From Symsagittifera roscoffensis (taxonomy: Eukaryota; Xenacoelomorpha; Acoela; Convolutidae), in contig NC_087062.1 of NCBI RefSeq assembly GCF_963678635.1, positions 52,774,473-52,838,472 on the forward strand: a stretch of 64,000 nt of DNA, read 5' to 3'. Made by a program: the position numbers and the translations under genes. Positions within the stretch are counted from its first letter, which is position 1; every line of letters starts with the position of its first letter. Below the pieces are notes generated by a model. The model was not told the DNA's origin. It was given only the letters and a program-made list of their open reading frames with translations, and did no database searches. Positions 22,547-34,436 of the stretch are shown here, one piece after another.

Positions 22547-23672
22547 TGGCGCAGTCAGCAGCTCCAAGTGAGGGTAAGAACCCATTGGGCATAACTGGGT
22601 TCTGGCCATCGAAATGCATTGAGCCGATCATGATGTGGGAATTTTGGTATACATGTTTTCAATTGGGGATGGTCGCCAAACACGGAGTAAACCATAAGAC
22701 CTTCCATTCGGGTGGATCACTTACGACGGCTCAAATAACGGCTTTGCCAGAAGAGGTGGATGGCAAGAACCGATTGAAATGTGAGCAAATGTTGATTTCA
22801 AATCTATACCTGTGCCTGGAGGAGAAAGGGCAGGAGGAATTTCATAACATACCGCCGCATATGGACCTTGGGGCAACACGATATCCCCGAGTATTCGACG
22901 CACTAGAAGCGGAACTTAAGAAGGAGCGGATTGCAACTTATGAAATTTTCCAGTTACCGTCGAGGAAGCAACAAATTAGCGATTCGCTCGAGCATTTCAC
23001 TCAGTGCTTAGCGGGTTGGCATCGAGGTGCAGTTTTGACACACTGGAAGACCGGATATTACGAGACGTTTTCATTGTCAGTATGAATAATCGGGAAGCCC
23101 AGAACGAGCTTTGCCGATCAACGAATACTCCAGAAGAAAAATACAAAAATGTTTCGTCGTACGAGCGGGGAGACAAGTATGCTAATTCATACGTTTCTAC
23201 GACTACCGGAAGAGGAATTTGGTCGTCACCATCGGGAGGTGGCATAAAAAACAAGGAGGAATCAGTTGGAATTATCCGAAGAGGATGCCAAAACTCTCGT
23301 CCAAGTGCCGCGCAAGTGCCCAGCGAGCAAGGTTACCTGCAGGGAAAACAAGCAAAGAATAGGGGACGAGGTGCAGTCAATCTCATTCAAGAACAGGATG
23401 ATGGACCATTGGATTATGCCGATACACCGGATGATGGCTCAAAACAACACGGAAAATCGGTTGGCTGGGTGAATCGGCCCGCGTTGCCTGCACGTTCACA
23501 TTCTTGGGATTCGGATAGTTCTGGTGAGAACGTTGTAATGGCAATTCGATCTAAAATCTCCACTGAGCTCAAGGTCGCGGGTACGCACTTTTCTGTGAAG
23601 ATTAATGGAAAGACCACACATGTATGGATAGACAGCGGATCACCCATCTCAATTTTCATCGTTGGCGAATGA
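22546..23672 (+). pseudogene. Gag and protease remnants of element 2
   Basis: From ATG at 22546 the frame reads MAQSAAPSEGKNPLGITGFW and stays open to 23085. Homologous reading then continues in another frame (23004-23672), which ends with an aspartic protease motif, WIDSGSPISIF (Asp at 23631). The zinc knuckle is degraded: CPASKVTCR survives in a third frame near 23310-23345, but the cysteine array is incomplete. The protein cannot be made as read. Confidence 0.8.
22547..22561 (+). promoter_or_regulatory. Primer binding site of element 2, tRNA-Ser-like
   Basis: TGGCGCAGTCAGCAG follows the LTR directly and is nearly the same as in element 1. Again the LTR's last A plus TG forms the gag ATG. 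Confidence 0.75.
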
Positions 23673-23781
23673 AGGAGTATTCTGGGTGCACAAAGGGTCA
23701 AATTGGAGAACCTGACACCGGAAGATAACGAGTTCGGCGATTACGGAAATAACCCGCATAAGTTAATTGGAGTGATGAACG

Positions 23782-25445
23782 ATGCAACTTGAATCGAATG
23801 CAGGGAAAACAGAGAACAGAATACGGGTGATAGGAGGCAACAGACCATCGATCATTAGACGGGACCTAATGGAGAACATAGGACAAAAATTGATGCAAAA
23901 ACAACCAGAGCGCAAGGTGATGGCGATAGACCAGGATGCGACCGGGGACCCAGAGATTCAACTAAACCCGTAGCAGGAATTTTTAGTAAGCAAATTACAA
24001 ACATCTTTCGCAGGGTAGGAAAAATAAGGAACTATGAAGTACAGGCTGATTTTTGTGAGAAGTTATCTCCGGTGCAAAAGAAAAGACGCCGGGTCCCAAT
24101 CACTTTGTAAGAAAAAGCGGATAAAGAGATTCCAAATTACTGAAACAGGGGCATATTGAAAATTTGAAGAATGTTTGGATAAATACTTCGCTTCACCGAT
24201 TGTTATCACGGTTAAAAAAGTTCGGTTAAATTAGCACTAGAAACAAAGGAATGAACAAACAAGTCCATAGCAACAAAAACTAGGTGCGTAATATTGAAGA
24301 GTTAATGAACACCGTCGGACAAACCATCAGTGAGAGAAAGCCGTGGGAGGATTTTTTCAACATTGGATTTGACGTACGCGTGTGGGCAGTTTCCCGTAAG
24401 TGCGGTTACGAGCGTTAAGTGTAATTTTTTACTAAGCGGAGTAAAATCTATCGGTACGTATTGTTTCAAGACCGGGTTCTATGGCCGTACAAAGATGCCG
24501 GCGAAAGTTCAGCGAACGATGGATAGCATTCTGTCGGAATTTCCTCCGGCTCACTCGTTCATCGATGATATACTGGTAGTCACGAAAGGCTGGGAAATTC
24601 ATCATATAGCGACCGTAGAGAAGATCCTACGAAAACTAGACAAGGAAAACATGTCGCTAAAACTGACAAAATGTGATTTCGCATAAAAGAGCTGTGAATG
24701 GCTCGGACATAAGATTACACCGACGGGCATCACACCATTGGTGCGGAAAACCGAACCGATCAAAATGCTGAAACCTCCGCGAACTTTACTGCAGCTGAAA
24801 TCTTTTATGGGCTCCATACGCAACTTACACAAGTTTTTGCCCGCGCTTGCTGAAACCTCCGCCCCACTTCGCCCACTACTCAGTCGAAAAAATAAATATA
24901 TATATATGGCCAACGGAATGCCAGTCCGCATTTAAGAATTTGAAACGGCAAGTGGCCAACATAGTCGAGCTACGATTTTTCAACATGCATCTTGACATTC
25001 GAATAATATGTGACGCAAGTTACAACGGATTAGGGGCGGTGTTTGAATAATTAGGCATCGAAGGGTGGAGACATATTTGATTTCCCTCAAGGTACTTTAA
25101 TGATGCCGAAAAGAAGCATTCAACCAACAAACTCGAGATGCTCGCCGTAGTTTGGGGGCAGACTATTTCCAAAACCACGTGCTGGGCCGAAAATTTTACG
25201 TATTAACAGACCATAAAGCCATAGTCTCTCTCTTAACGGAAACAATAAGAAAATAAGAATATGTTTAGTAGACTTACAAGATCGCTAGATCGTTTAATCA
25301 TTTTCGATTTCCAAGAAGAACATAAGCTGGGGGCGAAAACCGGCATGGCGGACCATCTATCTTGAAACACAAATGGCGCAGCGGTGCTGGTAAGAGTGTA
25401 TGATAGCATATTCACAGTGGTCAAAATTATATCAATACGTTGCAC
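23782..25445 (+). pseudogene. Reverse transcriptase and RNase H remnants of element 2
   Basis: Fragments in several frames. The most readable RT piece (24330-24686) has LDLTYACGQF, TGFYGRTKMPAKVQRTMD and FIDDILVVTKG. After an in-frame TAA come CEWLGHKITPTGITPL and PRTLLQLKSFMGS (24690-24935). RNase H follows as IRIICDASYNGLGAVFE near 25000-25047. Later stretches carry decayed DHKA-like and HKLG-like pieces. Several stops per domain exclude function. Confidence 0.85.
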
Positions 25446-25981
25446 CTTGGGATACGATCAAACAATTAACATAGCCTAAAGTTACTTAAAATCTAACAAA
25501 ATCAACAAAGAAAATATGGATAGGAGTTTTCGGAAATTAGAACGATTTTTAAAACGGCATCGCAGTTTACACAGTAGCAGCGACGAATTCGAAGAAATAC
25601 CAACAACAACATCAAAATTAGAAGCAATTACAAAGAAGTGAAGATCCATTGAAGGAAATACTATACTTTCTTTACCTTCGGCATACGCCGGCAAAACTAT
25701 TCCATCGGTTGATTCTAATAATTTGTTTATGTCTATTGTATCAAGGGGATAGAAAACTGTTAGCAAACTTATTTCATTACCAGAAATTTCAATCTGTAAT
25801 TTACCGAATCCAAATATAAATCAGATCCACAAATACTAAAAACTAAACACTAAGAACCGTTACTACGCCCAATTTATTAAGGACATTTATGTTCTAGAAA
25901 ACTTCGTGTGGATGGACGACAAGCTTGTTATCCTCAATTCTCTAACTACTGCAACCAACAACCGCGTTCACTGTTATCACC
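25446..25981 (+). other. Decayed RNase H to integrase linker of element 2
   Basis: No continuous reading could be followed. By position it corresponds to the charged linker between RNase H and integrase of element 1. Confidence 0.4.
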
Positions 25982-26587
25982 ATGGAAAATCGAACATGTT
26001 CCAGGCCGCCAAAGACATTGGTACCGTACATATACTGTTTGATAGCATCTATGGCTAAGAATTGCACAGATTGCACAGAGTCGGGTAAAAACCTCAAAAA
26101 CTCAATAAAAAGATATGATATGGGAAAAGTTGCACAGGCTAATGATCCTAATGAAGCGGTTCAACTTGATTTTTGGGGCCAGATTAACTACCTAAATGAA
26201 TCGAAAAAGTATTTCATAGTAGCAGTGGACCGTTTCTCTCGTTGGCCGTCGGCTATGGTGGGCAGAAATAATACTTGGAAAAAAAATAAGGAAATTCTCG
26301 AAAACGTATATAGTAACCCATGATGTGCCAAAAAAACTCGTATAGATCAGGGAATGAACTTTATGTCAAACGATGTTGAAACATTTTGTAGCACTGAGGG
26401 AATTGAAATTGTAAAATCACCTGTAAATGATCATCGCGCTGCTGGATGTGTGGAGCGGACAATAGGTAGTTTGAAAAACTCTATTCTCACGCACGCAAAG
26501 GAAAAAAATCCCGAACCCTTGGGGAACATGGTTGAACGAGCCCTCGGTGCGCTTCGCTTTTCAGTTAACGCCACTAACGCCATTTGA
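25982..26587 (+). pseudogene. Integrase remnant of element 2
   Basis: The frame shows CTDCTESGKN, the Cys pair of the N-terminal zinc domain, then LDFWGQI and VAVDRFSRWPSA. After an in-frame TGA at 26321-26323 come RIDQGMNF with catalytic Asp at 26345 and GCVERTI with Glu at 26453, again 35 codons apart. The catalytic triad is intact despite the stop. Confidence 0.88.
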
Positions 26588-27590
26588 AGCCCATCATGGG
26601 TGCGAGGCAATTACTTTTCTAAGAAATCTCACAAAGAAACCTTCGCTTCACTATTTGAATTGGTAGAAAGCACTAAAAGAGAAATCTGCATGTTTAGATA
26701 GTAGTGATCCGGCGGTGCAGGACTTACTCCCCTCCGGCAGACACCAACTGGGGTGTGCGCTCGGACTTGGTGTTTGAACCATCCGAGCAAGCTCACGGAG
26801 GAGCAGCAGGCCGGCCAACAAGACAAACAATTGGCTCGCAAATCGGACTATGTGGACCAGCAACCAGGATTTTCAGGCCACTTATATCAGCGCACTGGAG
26901 ATCAGGATCTCCAAAGGTATAGAAAAATTATTTCAAAGGTGCAATCAACAAGCGCACATACAATTACTCTAAACAATGGCGTTGTTCTTCGGCGGAAATC
27001 GGCGGTGGCAATCTCAAAAAATTCAAAGACGGTTTCAGCAAAGTTTCCTCAGCCGCCTACACCAAGGGATCTAAAACGGAAACAAACACTGACTAAGAAG
27101 CAACCATTATCGGAGCCAAAGAAGCCAAGAACTCTTAATCAAATCACTAAAAGCCGTTGATCCGAACCAATTAACAAGTCAAACAGTGAAAACGAAAGCG
27201 AGAACCTTCCGCTCTCAATCAAGCGAACGGTGGCCAGGCACAGTTACTTGGCAGAGTCGGAAGCGGAGCCCTCTGAGCCCGTGGCGCAACGTCTGAACTG
27301 GCGGATGTAGAAAAAGCTGAACCAACGGCAACAACCCAAATCGGAATCAAGGAACCAGCGGCACCAGCGACAGGCGTAGCGGGAAAAACGGCAGATACTT
27401 CGCAACCGACGGAAACTAAGAAACGTGTACGCAAACAACGATTGTTGTCGTACAGTATCCAAGACTCGAACGACAGTCAAGAAACAACAGCGTCCCGAAA
27501 AAGTGGGCGTAAACGAACGGCGGTCACCAAGGTTGGATGGGTGATGATAGACCATATTTCTAAGAAAACCGACCAAGGAAAGGAGTAAAA
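26588..27590 (+). pseudogene. Post-integrase charged tail of element 2, decayed
   Basis: Open pieces at 26753-27160 and in other frames encode Lys/Arg/Pro/Ser-rich sequence (PPTPRDLKRKQTLTKKQ). Its position and composition match the tail of element 1, but I see no clear residue-level match. No membrane segment. Confidence 0.5.
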
Positions 27591-27834
27591 TTGAAGCTTA
27601 TACTGTCCAAAAACTTTATCGAAGTCCAAGGAGAGGGCTGGTTGTACTTTTGTGGGTCTTCCTAAAACTCAAATTCTTTCATTGCCGTCGGAGGTATTTT
27701 CGTTTGTTAAAACTCCAAATGCAGCAATAGTTAAATTCATTTCAATTGAGTACTTTAAAATTTACCATCCGATAGCTTTACATATGTGCAATTTTCAGTC
27801 AACACGTTTTTACAATTTTTTCAATTTTTTTAAC

Positions 27835-27842
27835 AGAGGGAA
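27835..27842 (+). promoter_or_regulatory. Polypurine tract of element 2
   Basis: AGAGGGAA directly precedes the 3' LTR. Confidence 0.6.
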
Positions 27843-28077
27843 TGTCGTATAGTGCTATTTAAATCCGTTTCAATTCAGCATTTGTAATTATTCTAACTGT
27901 CAATCATATGTCATACTATCGGTGCTAATTAAATTCCTGCAGGTACCGGCCAACGGCGTGTCTGTCACCTTTGGTGTGACTTCTAGCTCTCACTCTTGAG
28001 CTATAATTTGGAATATTAAGTTAGTTATATTTTGATATGGATTCCGGAATTTACTATTGTCGAACCGACTTTTCACA
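27843..28077 (+). repeat. 3' LTR of element 2
   Basis: 235 bp, followed by TAAC. The host exon 4 acceptor lies only about 140 bp downstream, at 28219. Confidence 0.93.
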
Positions 28078-28219
28078 TAACTTTGCACAGATTCGTTAAC
28101 CTACAAGGATATTGCCGGAAATTTGACATTAACATATATTTTTAAAAGTTACCCTGATTTATGCATGAAATAGGATGATGATGATAATTGAAATGGCCAA
28201 TTGAATTTTGCTTGCTTAG

Positions 28220-28670
28220 GGTATGTGTACTGGTTTCTGCCTGCCAGAATCACTACAAGATGCGAGACAGACGCCCGTTTCTTCCCATTCGACGTCCAAA
28301 CTTGTTTCATTGATTTGGGATCTTGGACTTACTCACAAGAACTACTGCAACTGACTTTACTGGAGTACAAAACCCTGTTGGAAAGAGTCTCGCAAAACAT
28401 CCAGTGGAGCATCACAAACATCCAGGCATCCTTAGTCACTGCAGAACGCTTCTCAGAGTTCCACAACAAACCCATGAATTTCTCAAAAGTGCAGTACTCT
28501 TTAACGATAGAGAGAAAACCTAGTTTCTACGTGTATTGCATCTTCGTCCCAATTTTATTGGGAGCCAGTTTGGGAGCTCTCACTTTCTTGATCCCCGTGG
28601 ACAACGGGGCTAAAGTGTCCTTTCCCATTTCAATGTTCCTGGCACTTTTTGTCAACCAGCTAGTCATCAA
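28220..28670 (+). CDS. Ion channel exon 4, Cys-loop, TM1 and TM2
   Basis: Acceptor GCTTGCTTAG, donor GTGAGT. The canonical Cys-loop is present: two cysteines 13 residues apart around ARFFPFDVQ. DLGSWTY follows, then the loop C region without a vicinal Cys pair, then ERKPSFYVY leading into TM1. TM2 reads AKVSFPISMFLALFVNQLVI. The residue before the TM2 lysine is Ala (28609-28611), where cation channels have Glu. The 9' Leu is kept, and a Pro stands at 4'. The exon ends two bases into a codon. Confidence 0.95.
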
Positions 28671-29284
28671 GTGAGTTAAGTGCTAAGGTCTCATTGTAAG
28701 CTCTATGCATCCATAGAGATAGCTTTTCGGCAAGGCAAACAGTAAGAAATAAATTTTTACTGCCGAATGAACTCTACAGCCGCATTCTATGCTTTAAATG
28801 GTTGCTATACGTTAATAGCACGGAGTGGGACACAGAAAAGCAGACTTTACAAACAGAATAGCAACATTTGATGCTATGATGTAGACTTTACTAAGACCTT
28901 GACAGGCAGCTGGTCTTTAGAGCCGAACTTTTCTTTGTTCACACAAACTTATGCATAATAGACACAATTCTTTTCATATGAAAAGTCCCCTTTTTCCTCA
29001 AATTTGCATAACGCTGAGTGATGATAATTGTCGCATAACTGTCAGATAAAGGGACAAGAGCGGAATCGATTGGCACTTAATGTGATAATTTGACAGGTGT
29101 GAGCAATATACATAATTTATGAACTCCCTTTTCTCCCATTAAAATGATAGATATGTGGCAGGATAAAAAAGGGTAGGGTGTTAGAATAAAATTACCAGCG
29201 TGGTTGGTTTCCGCTCTTTTTTTGGATCCCTTGAGTGTAGAAAAATTACACACATGTGCTTTTTCAATTTCAACTCAGGTGCCC

Positions 29285-29678
29285 ATATCGCGATAGGGGG
29301 CTAGTATCATGGGCGAAAGACCGAATGGGCGAGTTACTCATGGGCAAAGGACCGAAAACAAAAACAGTCGAAAGTCATTTATTCAAATACATCAATTGCC
29401 ATTCAACTAAAAAGGAATTAAATGAAGCAATGTTTTGCTTCTTTTATAACCAAAAACTTATAATATGAAATATGTCCTAATTCGCCTGCGGTAAACGACA
29501 TTTTGAAAATTTTGCCGTTTTTTATTCGGCAAATACTAATTCTAAGTCCCTAAAAATGTTTACTTTCTCTGAGTTTTTCACGTTTCTTGCCAACGTTTGA
29601 ATACTGAAATCGGATATGCTGATTTTTATTTTCGCCCATTCGGTCCTTTGTCTATGAGGGTTTCCATTATCGCGATAT
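29285..29678. mobile_element. MITE-like element with about 48 bp terminal inverted repeats
   Basis: The left end ATATCGCGATAGGGGG continues to GACCGAATGGGCG; the right end, reverse-complemented, reads ATATCGCGATAATGG and on to GACCGAATGGGCG. A further GGGCAAAGGACCGAAAA block follows the left repeat. The 394 bp unit has no coding capacity. Target duplication, if any, is hidden by the palindromic TATCGCGATA ends. It lies in ion channel intron 4. Confidence 0.75.
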
Positions 29679-30189
29679 TCATTTCATTCTTTTGTGACAC
29701 CACATGCAGGCTGCAAATGGTTCCAAAGATAGATGCTTCTTAAAAATTTCTATCAAAAAAAGTTTCAATATGAAAAAATATTTGGAATATCATAAACGTA
29801 AATGATTTTAAACGAAGGTATGACAGCCGCAATCATGATTTTTTGTAACTAATTTTGATCCACAAAGTTTGGGAAACAAATCAAACTCAATTGCAAAGGC
29901 AATTTAAAGAACAATAGTTTTTTAGTTCCCTCATGGTTTCGCATAATCTTTAGTTTTTGACAAAACACGCGCTTTTCAACTTTTCAATTTTTCTGTTGGA
30001 TGTGATTCTGAAAATATGTTTATTTGTTCAACTATTCTATGTTTAGCAACGCCTTAAAACGCCAAAGCCATTTTATTAGGCCAACATTTTTTGGGGCGCT
30101 GTCCATTTTTCTTTTGTCTCAAGTTGGTCGGATTCTTTTGGCTAAACATTTCACAGTATTATCAAAAAATATCAAAGTAAAAATTTGAA

Positions 30190-30675
30190 CGTTCCGACTG
30201 CATTTTAATGTCAAGTGAAAATCTTTTTAATTGAATAAGTGGCAAAAACATTGAATGAGAAATAAAATGAAAAAAATAATAATTTTCATTTTTTTCTATG
30301 GTCTATCCCCTCACACGCAGAGTAAAATGCAAAGAGTGTGTTTAGCATAGCGCCTTGTTTTAATTCTTTATGACAAAATTTGATGTCTCAATCCAATTTG
30401 AAACGCATTAATTTGTCGCTTTTTCGTGTTATAAGAACGTGAAATAACGCGGAATAATTGTCCCAAAACGACCAAATTAGCAATTTTCAAGCCCCTGTAA
30501 TTTTGCAAAAAAACACAGCTGAAAAAAATTTTTGAATGTGAGCTCAGGACAACAACAACTTATAGATGATATATAGAATTTCCGTCAAAAACGCTCAGTT
30601 ACAAATTCAAAAATTGATTGAAAAAAGAATCACCCTAAGCATAAATATTCCGCACTTTTGTCGAAAGTCGTAACA
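30190..30675 (+). repeat. CAAGAC repeat, old diverged copy
   Basis: Begins GTTCCGACTGCATTTTAATG (the 5' hairpin is missing), keeps CCCCTCACACGC and ends CGAAAGTCGTAACA. Confidence 0.75.
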
Positions 30676-30918
30676 AACAATCGGCAACCAAGCAATACTT
30701 TTGTTAAGATTGTATCACAACAGTTATTTTGTCTAAAACTTTTTAAAATATACATCTAGCATGAAAGCTATACACCTTTTTAGTGAGGCCCATTTTGAAA
30801 TAATTGGATCCGGGCATGATATTCGTTCGATGAAAACCGTGAATAAAAAACGAGTGGTATTTGAAAATTTTTCAAGATCATAGAGAATTGAATTATTAGA
30901 AAGTTTACAGAGATTAGT

Positions 30919-31392
30919 TGTTTCGACTTTCGAAGAAACTTACGAAGCATTAGTGCTCGGAGTGTTTTTTTCCTCCAGATAATTTTCGACGTTTTACCAA
31001 GCGAACTTTGACAAATTTTTCTTATATATCATTCGAAAGGTGTAGTTTTTTTGAGCTCAATTTTTAAAAAATGATTCAACTGTGATCATTTGTTGTGAAT
31101 TTATAGGACTTTAAAAATTGTCATTTTGGCCAGTCTAGAACTATTAAAGCGCAATATATTTTGTGTTATTAACGTGTAGGCGGAGATATAATCCGTCTTA
31201 GAAATAGTTATAAATCGAATTGAGGCAAACTATTTGACTATTTTATACTTTGCTATATGCAAAACCTAGTTTTTATACTTTACATATCTCAAAAAATTTG
31301 AAATTTTTAAAAATTTTCAAACGAACACTACCACATAGACCCGAAAAGCCAATCGGAACATTCAGTGGTTCGGCCTGATACGATCAGTCTTG
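30919..31392 (-). repeat. CAAGAC repeat, old diverged minus copy
   Basis: Starts TGTTTCGACTTTCG and ends CGATCAGTCTTG. The internal GTGCTCGGAGTG and ATAATCCGTCTTAG blocks are recognisable. Confidence 0.75.
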
Positions 31393-31705
31393 TTTAGTGT
31401 CAAGAGAAACTGAGTAGTATAATTATAGCAGGTACCTTGAATGAATGGAATGGTGAAATGATGGTAAAGTGTTCATATTACAGAAATAATCTATTCCTCC
31501 CAAAAGTGAAGCAAATACGAAACCGAGTTCTACTATATTCTTTACTTACATGAAAAATAAAAAAAATGCATGAGTAGAAGAACCACCATTTGACTTGTTC
31601 AGCTGTTACGGCAATCTGTTTTTAATTTTGTCTCAAATTAATGCCTAAGTAATTCGGATTACATGTTGGTTAATGAGAAATGACCGGTTTTTTGTTTATT
31701 CTCAG

Positions 31706-31958
31706 CCAGTTTGTGCCTCCTTCGGCTGACACGATGCCCCTGGTGACTATCCTGTGCACTGTTCTGACCTCCTTGTTTGCCCTGAATGTGGCACAGACTG
31801 CGATTGTGCTGAGAGTGTTCCACAGTGGCATGAATGCACACAAGATACCCGTGTCCTACTGCCTCTACACTCTGCTCCACTTCCTAGAGAATATAGGGAA
31901 GCGATCATTCATATACAGCCACGTCTACAACCCACTACACAGGGAAGTGATGAGCATT
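31706..31958 (+). CDS. Ion channel exon 5, end of TM2 and TM3
   Basis: Acceptor TTTATTCTCAG, with one base completing an Asn codon in phase 2. It encodes FVPPSADTMPLV, the usual TM2-TM3 linker, then TM3 (LCTVLTSLFALNVAQTAIVL) and a short cytoplasmic start. The frame continues to TAG at 31965-31967. A possible GTAACA donor at 31959 or GTGATG at 31947 would end it in phase 0. A CAAGAC repeat begins at 31975, so repeat insertion may have altered the exon's end. Confidence 0.85.
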
Positions 31959-31974
31959 GTAACATAGAATAATA

Positions 31975-32490
31975 CAAGACTGCTCGAATCAGGGTGAATG
32001 TTCCGACTCTGCCTTTTGAGGTCTATGGGGTAGTGTTTGCTATAAAAAAATTGAAGAAAGTTCCAAAACAAATCACATTTTTTTGAAATTTGTTTAAAAA
32101 TCATCCACACACGCTATTTAACACAATATGACGTATGAATAAAATGATATATTTCGTACCAAAATATTAAATATACTAGCCGGCCTGAAATCAATTTGGT
32201 AAGATTGACACGGATGATTAAATCTCCGCTTCATGGTTAAGAGTACGACTTATAGTGCGCGTGAATTGTCCCAAATTGTCTTATTTGGCTATTTTTAAAA
32301 CCCCATTTCTTTGCAAAAAATAATCACAGGTGAATTATTTTTTTGCATAGCTCAGAACAACAATACTTTTTGAATGATAAAGAAAAACGGTTGTCAAAGT
32401 TGGCTAGTTAAATAGTCGAATAGAAAAAAAAACAGAAAAAAAAACACCGCGAGCTCAAATATTTTGTCACTTTTTCCGAAAGTCGCAACA
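31975..32490 (+). repeat. CAAGAC repeat adjoining the end of exon 5
   Basis: Starts CAAGACTGCTCGAATCAGG eight bases after the exon 5 stop codon and ends CGAAAGTCGCAACA. The 5' hairpin has lost its right arm. Confidence 0.85.
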
Positions 32491-32570
32491 CTAGCAGAAA
32501 TTATGATCACAACAATCATAGAAATAATTATGAGAGTCATACAACAAATAAGAAAAGTAACAAGACTATT

Positions 32571-33086
32571 CGTAACAGGGCGAAGCCCTGAATGTTCCGA
32601 CTGCCTTTTAAGGTTTATGGAGCAGTAATAACATTAAAAAATTCAATGAAATAAAAAAAATGAATTTTTTTTTCTAAAATTTGAAATTTTTTATGAAAAT
32701 CATCCCCCCACACGCCATATAAAGTACAAAAGGATAGATTTTGCTCCTTGTAACAAACTAATTATGGCAAATCAGCTTCTTTTAACCCTTTTGGAACGAT
32801 TTCTAAGACGGATTAACTCTCCGCTTACGCGTTAATAGCGCGAAATATCGCGCGTTAATTGTCCCAAATTGGCCAAAATTGCAATCTTTAAACCCCCGTA
32901 ACTTTACGAAAAATGATCACAGGTGAAATATCTTTTCAAATTTGAGCTCAGGACAACAATACCTTTCGAATGATATAAAAAAATTCCGTCAAAAATGGTT
33001 AGTTAAAAAGTCGAAATTTGTCTGAAGAAAAAAAAACCCACCCCGAGCACAAATATTCCGTTACTTTCGTATCGAAAGTCGGAACA
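32571..33086 (+). repeat. CAAGAC repeat, full length
   Basis: CAAGACTATTCG to AGTCGGAACA, 516 bp, with 5' and 3' hairpins intact. Confidence 0.93.
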
Positions 33087-33963
33087 AAAACCCCAGATGA
33101 TCTAGGATGGCTATTGTGCAAATTAATTATTGCATTGCTTCTTTGGATCTCAAAAGACGATTTCTAAGTCACATATAGTAGTTATTATACAACTCGCTTA
33201 GCAGGAATTTTATCTAAATGCGTTGTATAAGGAGTGCAGTTAGAATGTAGAATATTACATACTCGTCAAAAAATAGACAAACACAATAATTGACCAATTG
33301 GAAGTGAGATAAAAAACGAACCTATGCAACATTAAACAAGAATAGCCGGTCGCTGTGAAAATAGTACAGACCCTAGTTTTAAAAAAAAAAAATACGATTT
33401 TTTTTTTCAATTTAATATCGTTTTTTTTCTGTGTGGTGTCATGGTATGATCTGAACGAAAAAAAGTTTATTCGACAGTCATAGTCAAATAGGCCAATTGG
33501 AAAACAGTGAAAACAGTTTCTGTAGAAAAATGACTAGTAAAACGAAAAAAAATCAGATAAAAAATTTACGAAATGTTTTTTTTTTGCAGTTTTTGATTCT
33601 CGAAATGGCGCAATCGTTTTCAGAAGCTAACTTTACTGGAGTAAAAAAGCTCTCACGGCTTAAGTTAAGCTAAAATAAGCTATTGTAAGTCTTCCAGCTT
33701 GATTTTGACAAATCTTTTTAGCTCAAGAATAGACCAAAAATCAAAAATTTCATGTCAGTTTTTTGTCGAAACTGAAAAAAAAGTTCATTTTTGTAGGTCA
33801 TTCAAATCTAAACTGGAAGAGTTTTAAAATGATATATTACTTGAATGATACCGATGATTATTTGCGGAACCTGACTTTTTGTTGAAAACAAAAACAAAAC
33901 AAAAATTAAATCACACCCGATTACAAAGTTCCTCACTATTTTACTATTTTCGAATGGTTGGAA

Positions 33964-34436
33964 CAATAGGACTGCTCAAAGTAGGGCAAAGCCCTGAATT
34001 TTCAAACGGTTTTTTAAGGTCGATGGAGTAGTGTTTCCTTTAAGAAAATGGGTTTTTTAGAAGAAAAAATTTTTAAATCAGCATTTAAAAATTTTTTTTT
34101 TGATAGCATATCCCACACGCTATTTTTGAAAACATATCTCATACGCAATTTAAAGTGCAAATTAATACATTTTACGTATCGAGAAGTTTTTTACCGGCCA
34201 AATAGCTTGCCTCATTTCATTTTTGAACAATTTTCAAGACGGATTTAATCTCCGCTGACGCGTTAATATCACAAAATGTATCGTGCCTTAAATCTACCAA
34301 ATCGGTCAAACTGGTTCAATTGGCTATCTATAAACACCCATTTTTTTCCGAAAAAAAAAATTGGATTGATCAACTCAGAATTTTTTAAATTTTAGCTCAA
34401 GAAAACAATATCTTTTATATAAATTTTTCAAAGGTC
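33964..34436 (+). repeat. CAAGAC repeat, old diverged copy
   Basis: Starts near AATAGGACTGCTC, keeps the 5' hairpin (AGGGCAAAGCCCT) and a GACGGATTTAATCTCCGC block, and fades out by about 34430, where a minus copy starts. Confidence 0.6.

Larger units (their letters stand above)
22312..28077 (+). mobile_element. LTR retrotransposon 2 (Ty3/gypsy type) in ion channel intron 3
   Basis: The element is 5,766 bp with two 235 bp LTRs (TGTGGTATAG..TTTTCACA and TGTCGTATAG..TTTTCACA), roughly 88% identical by eye. It is flanked by the 4 bp repeat TAAC (22308-22311 and 28078-28081). The orientation is the same as the host gene. Gag, protease, RT, RNase H and integrase remnants occur in order, with many stops and frame changes. 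It is older than element 1. Its termination signals lie in a host intron, so it could influence splicing or transcript ends, though nothing in the sequence shows that. Confidence 0.94.

Noticed and set aside
31706-31967. TAG at 31965 as the true end of the receptor
   Set aside because: A clear TM4 exon with the proper stop and phase lies downstream, so truncation after TM3 is less likely, though not excluded.
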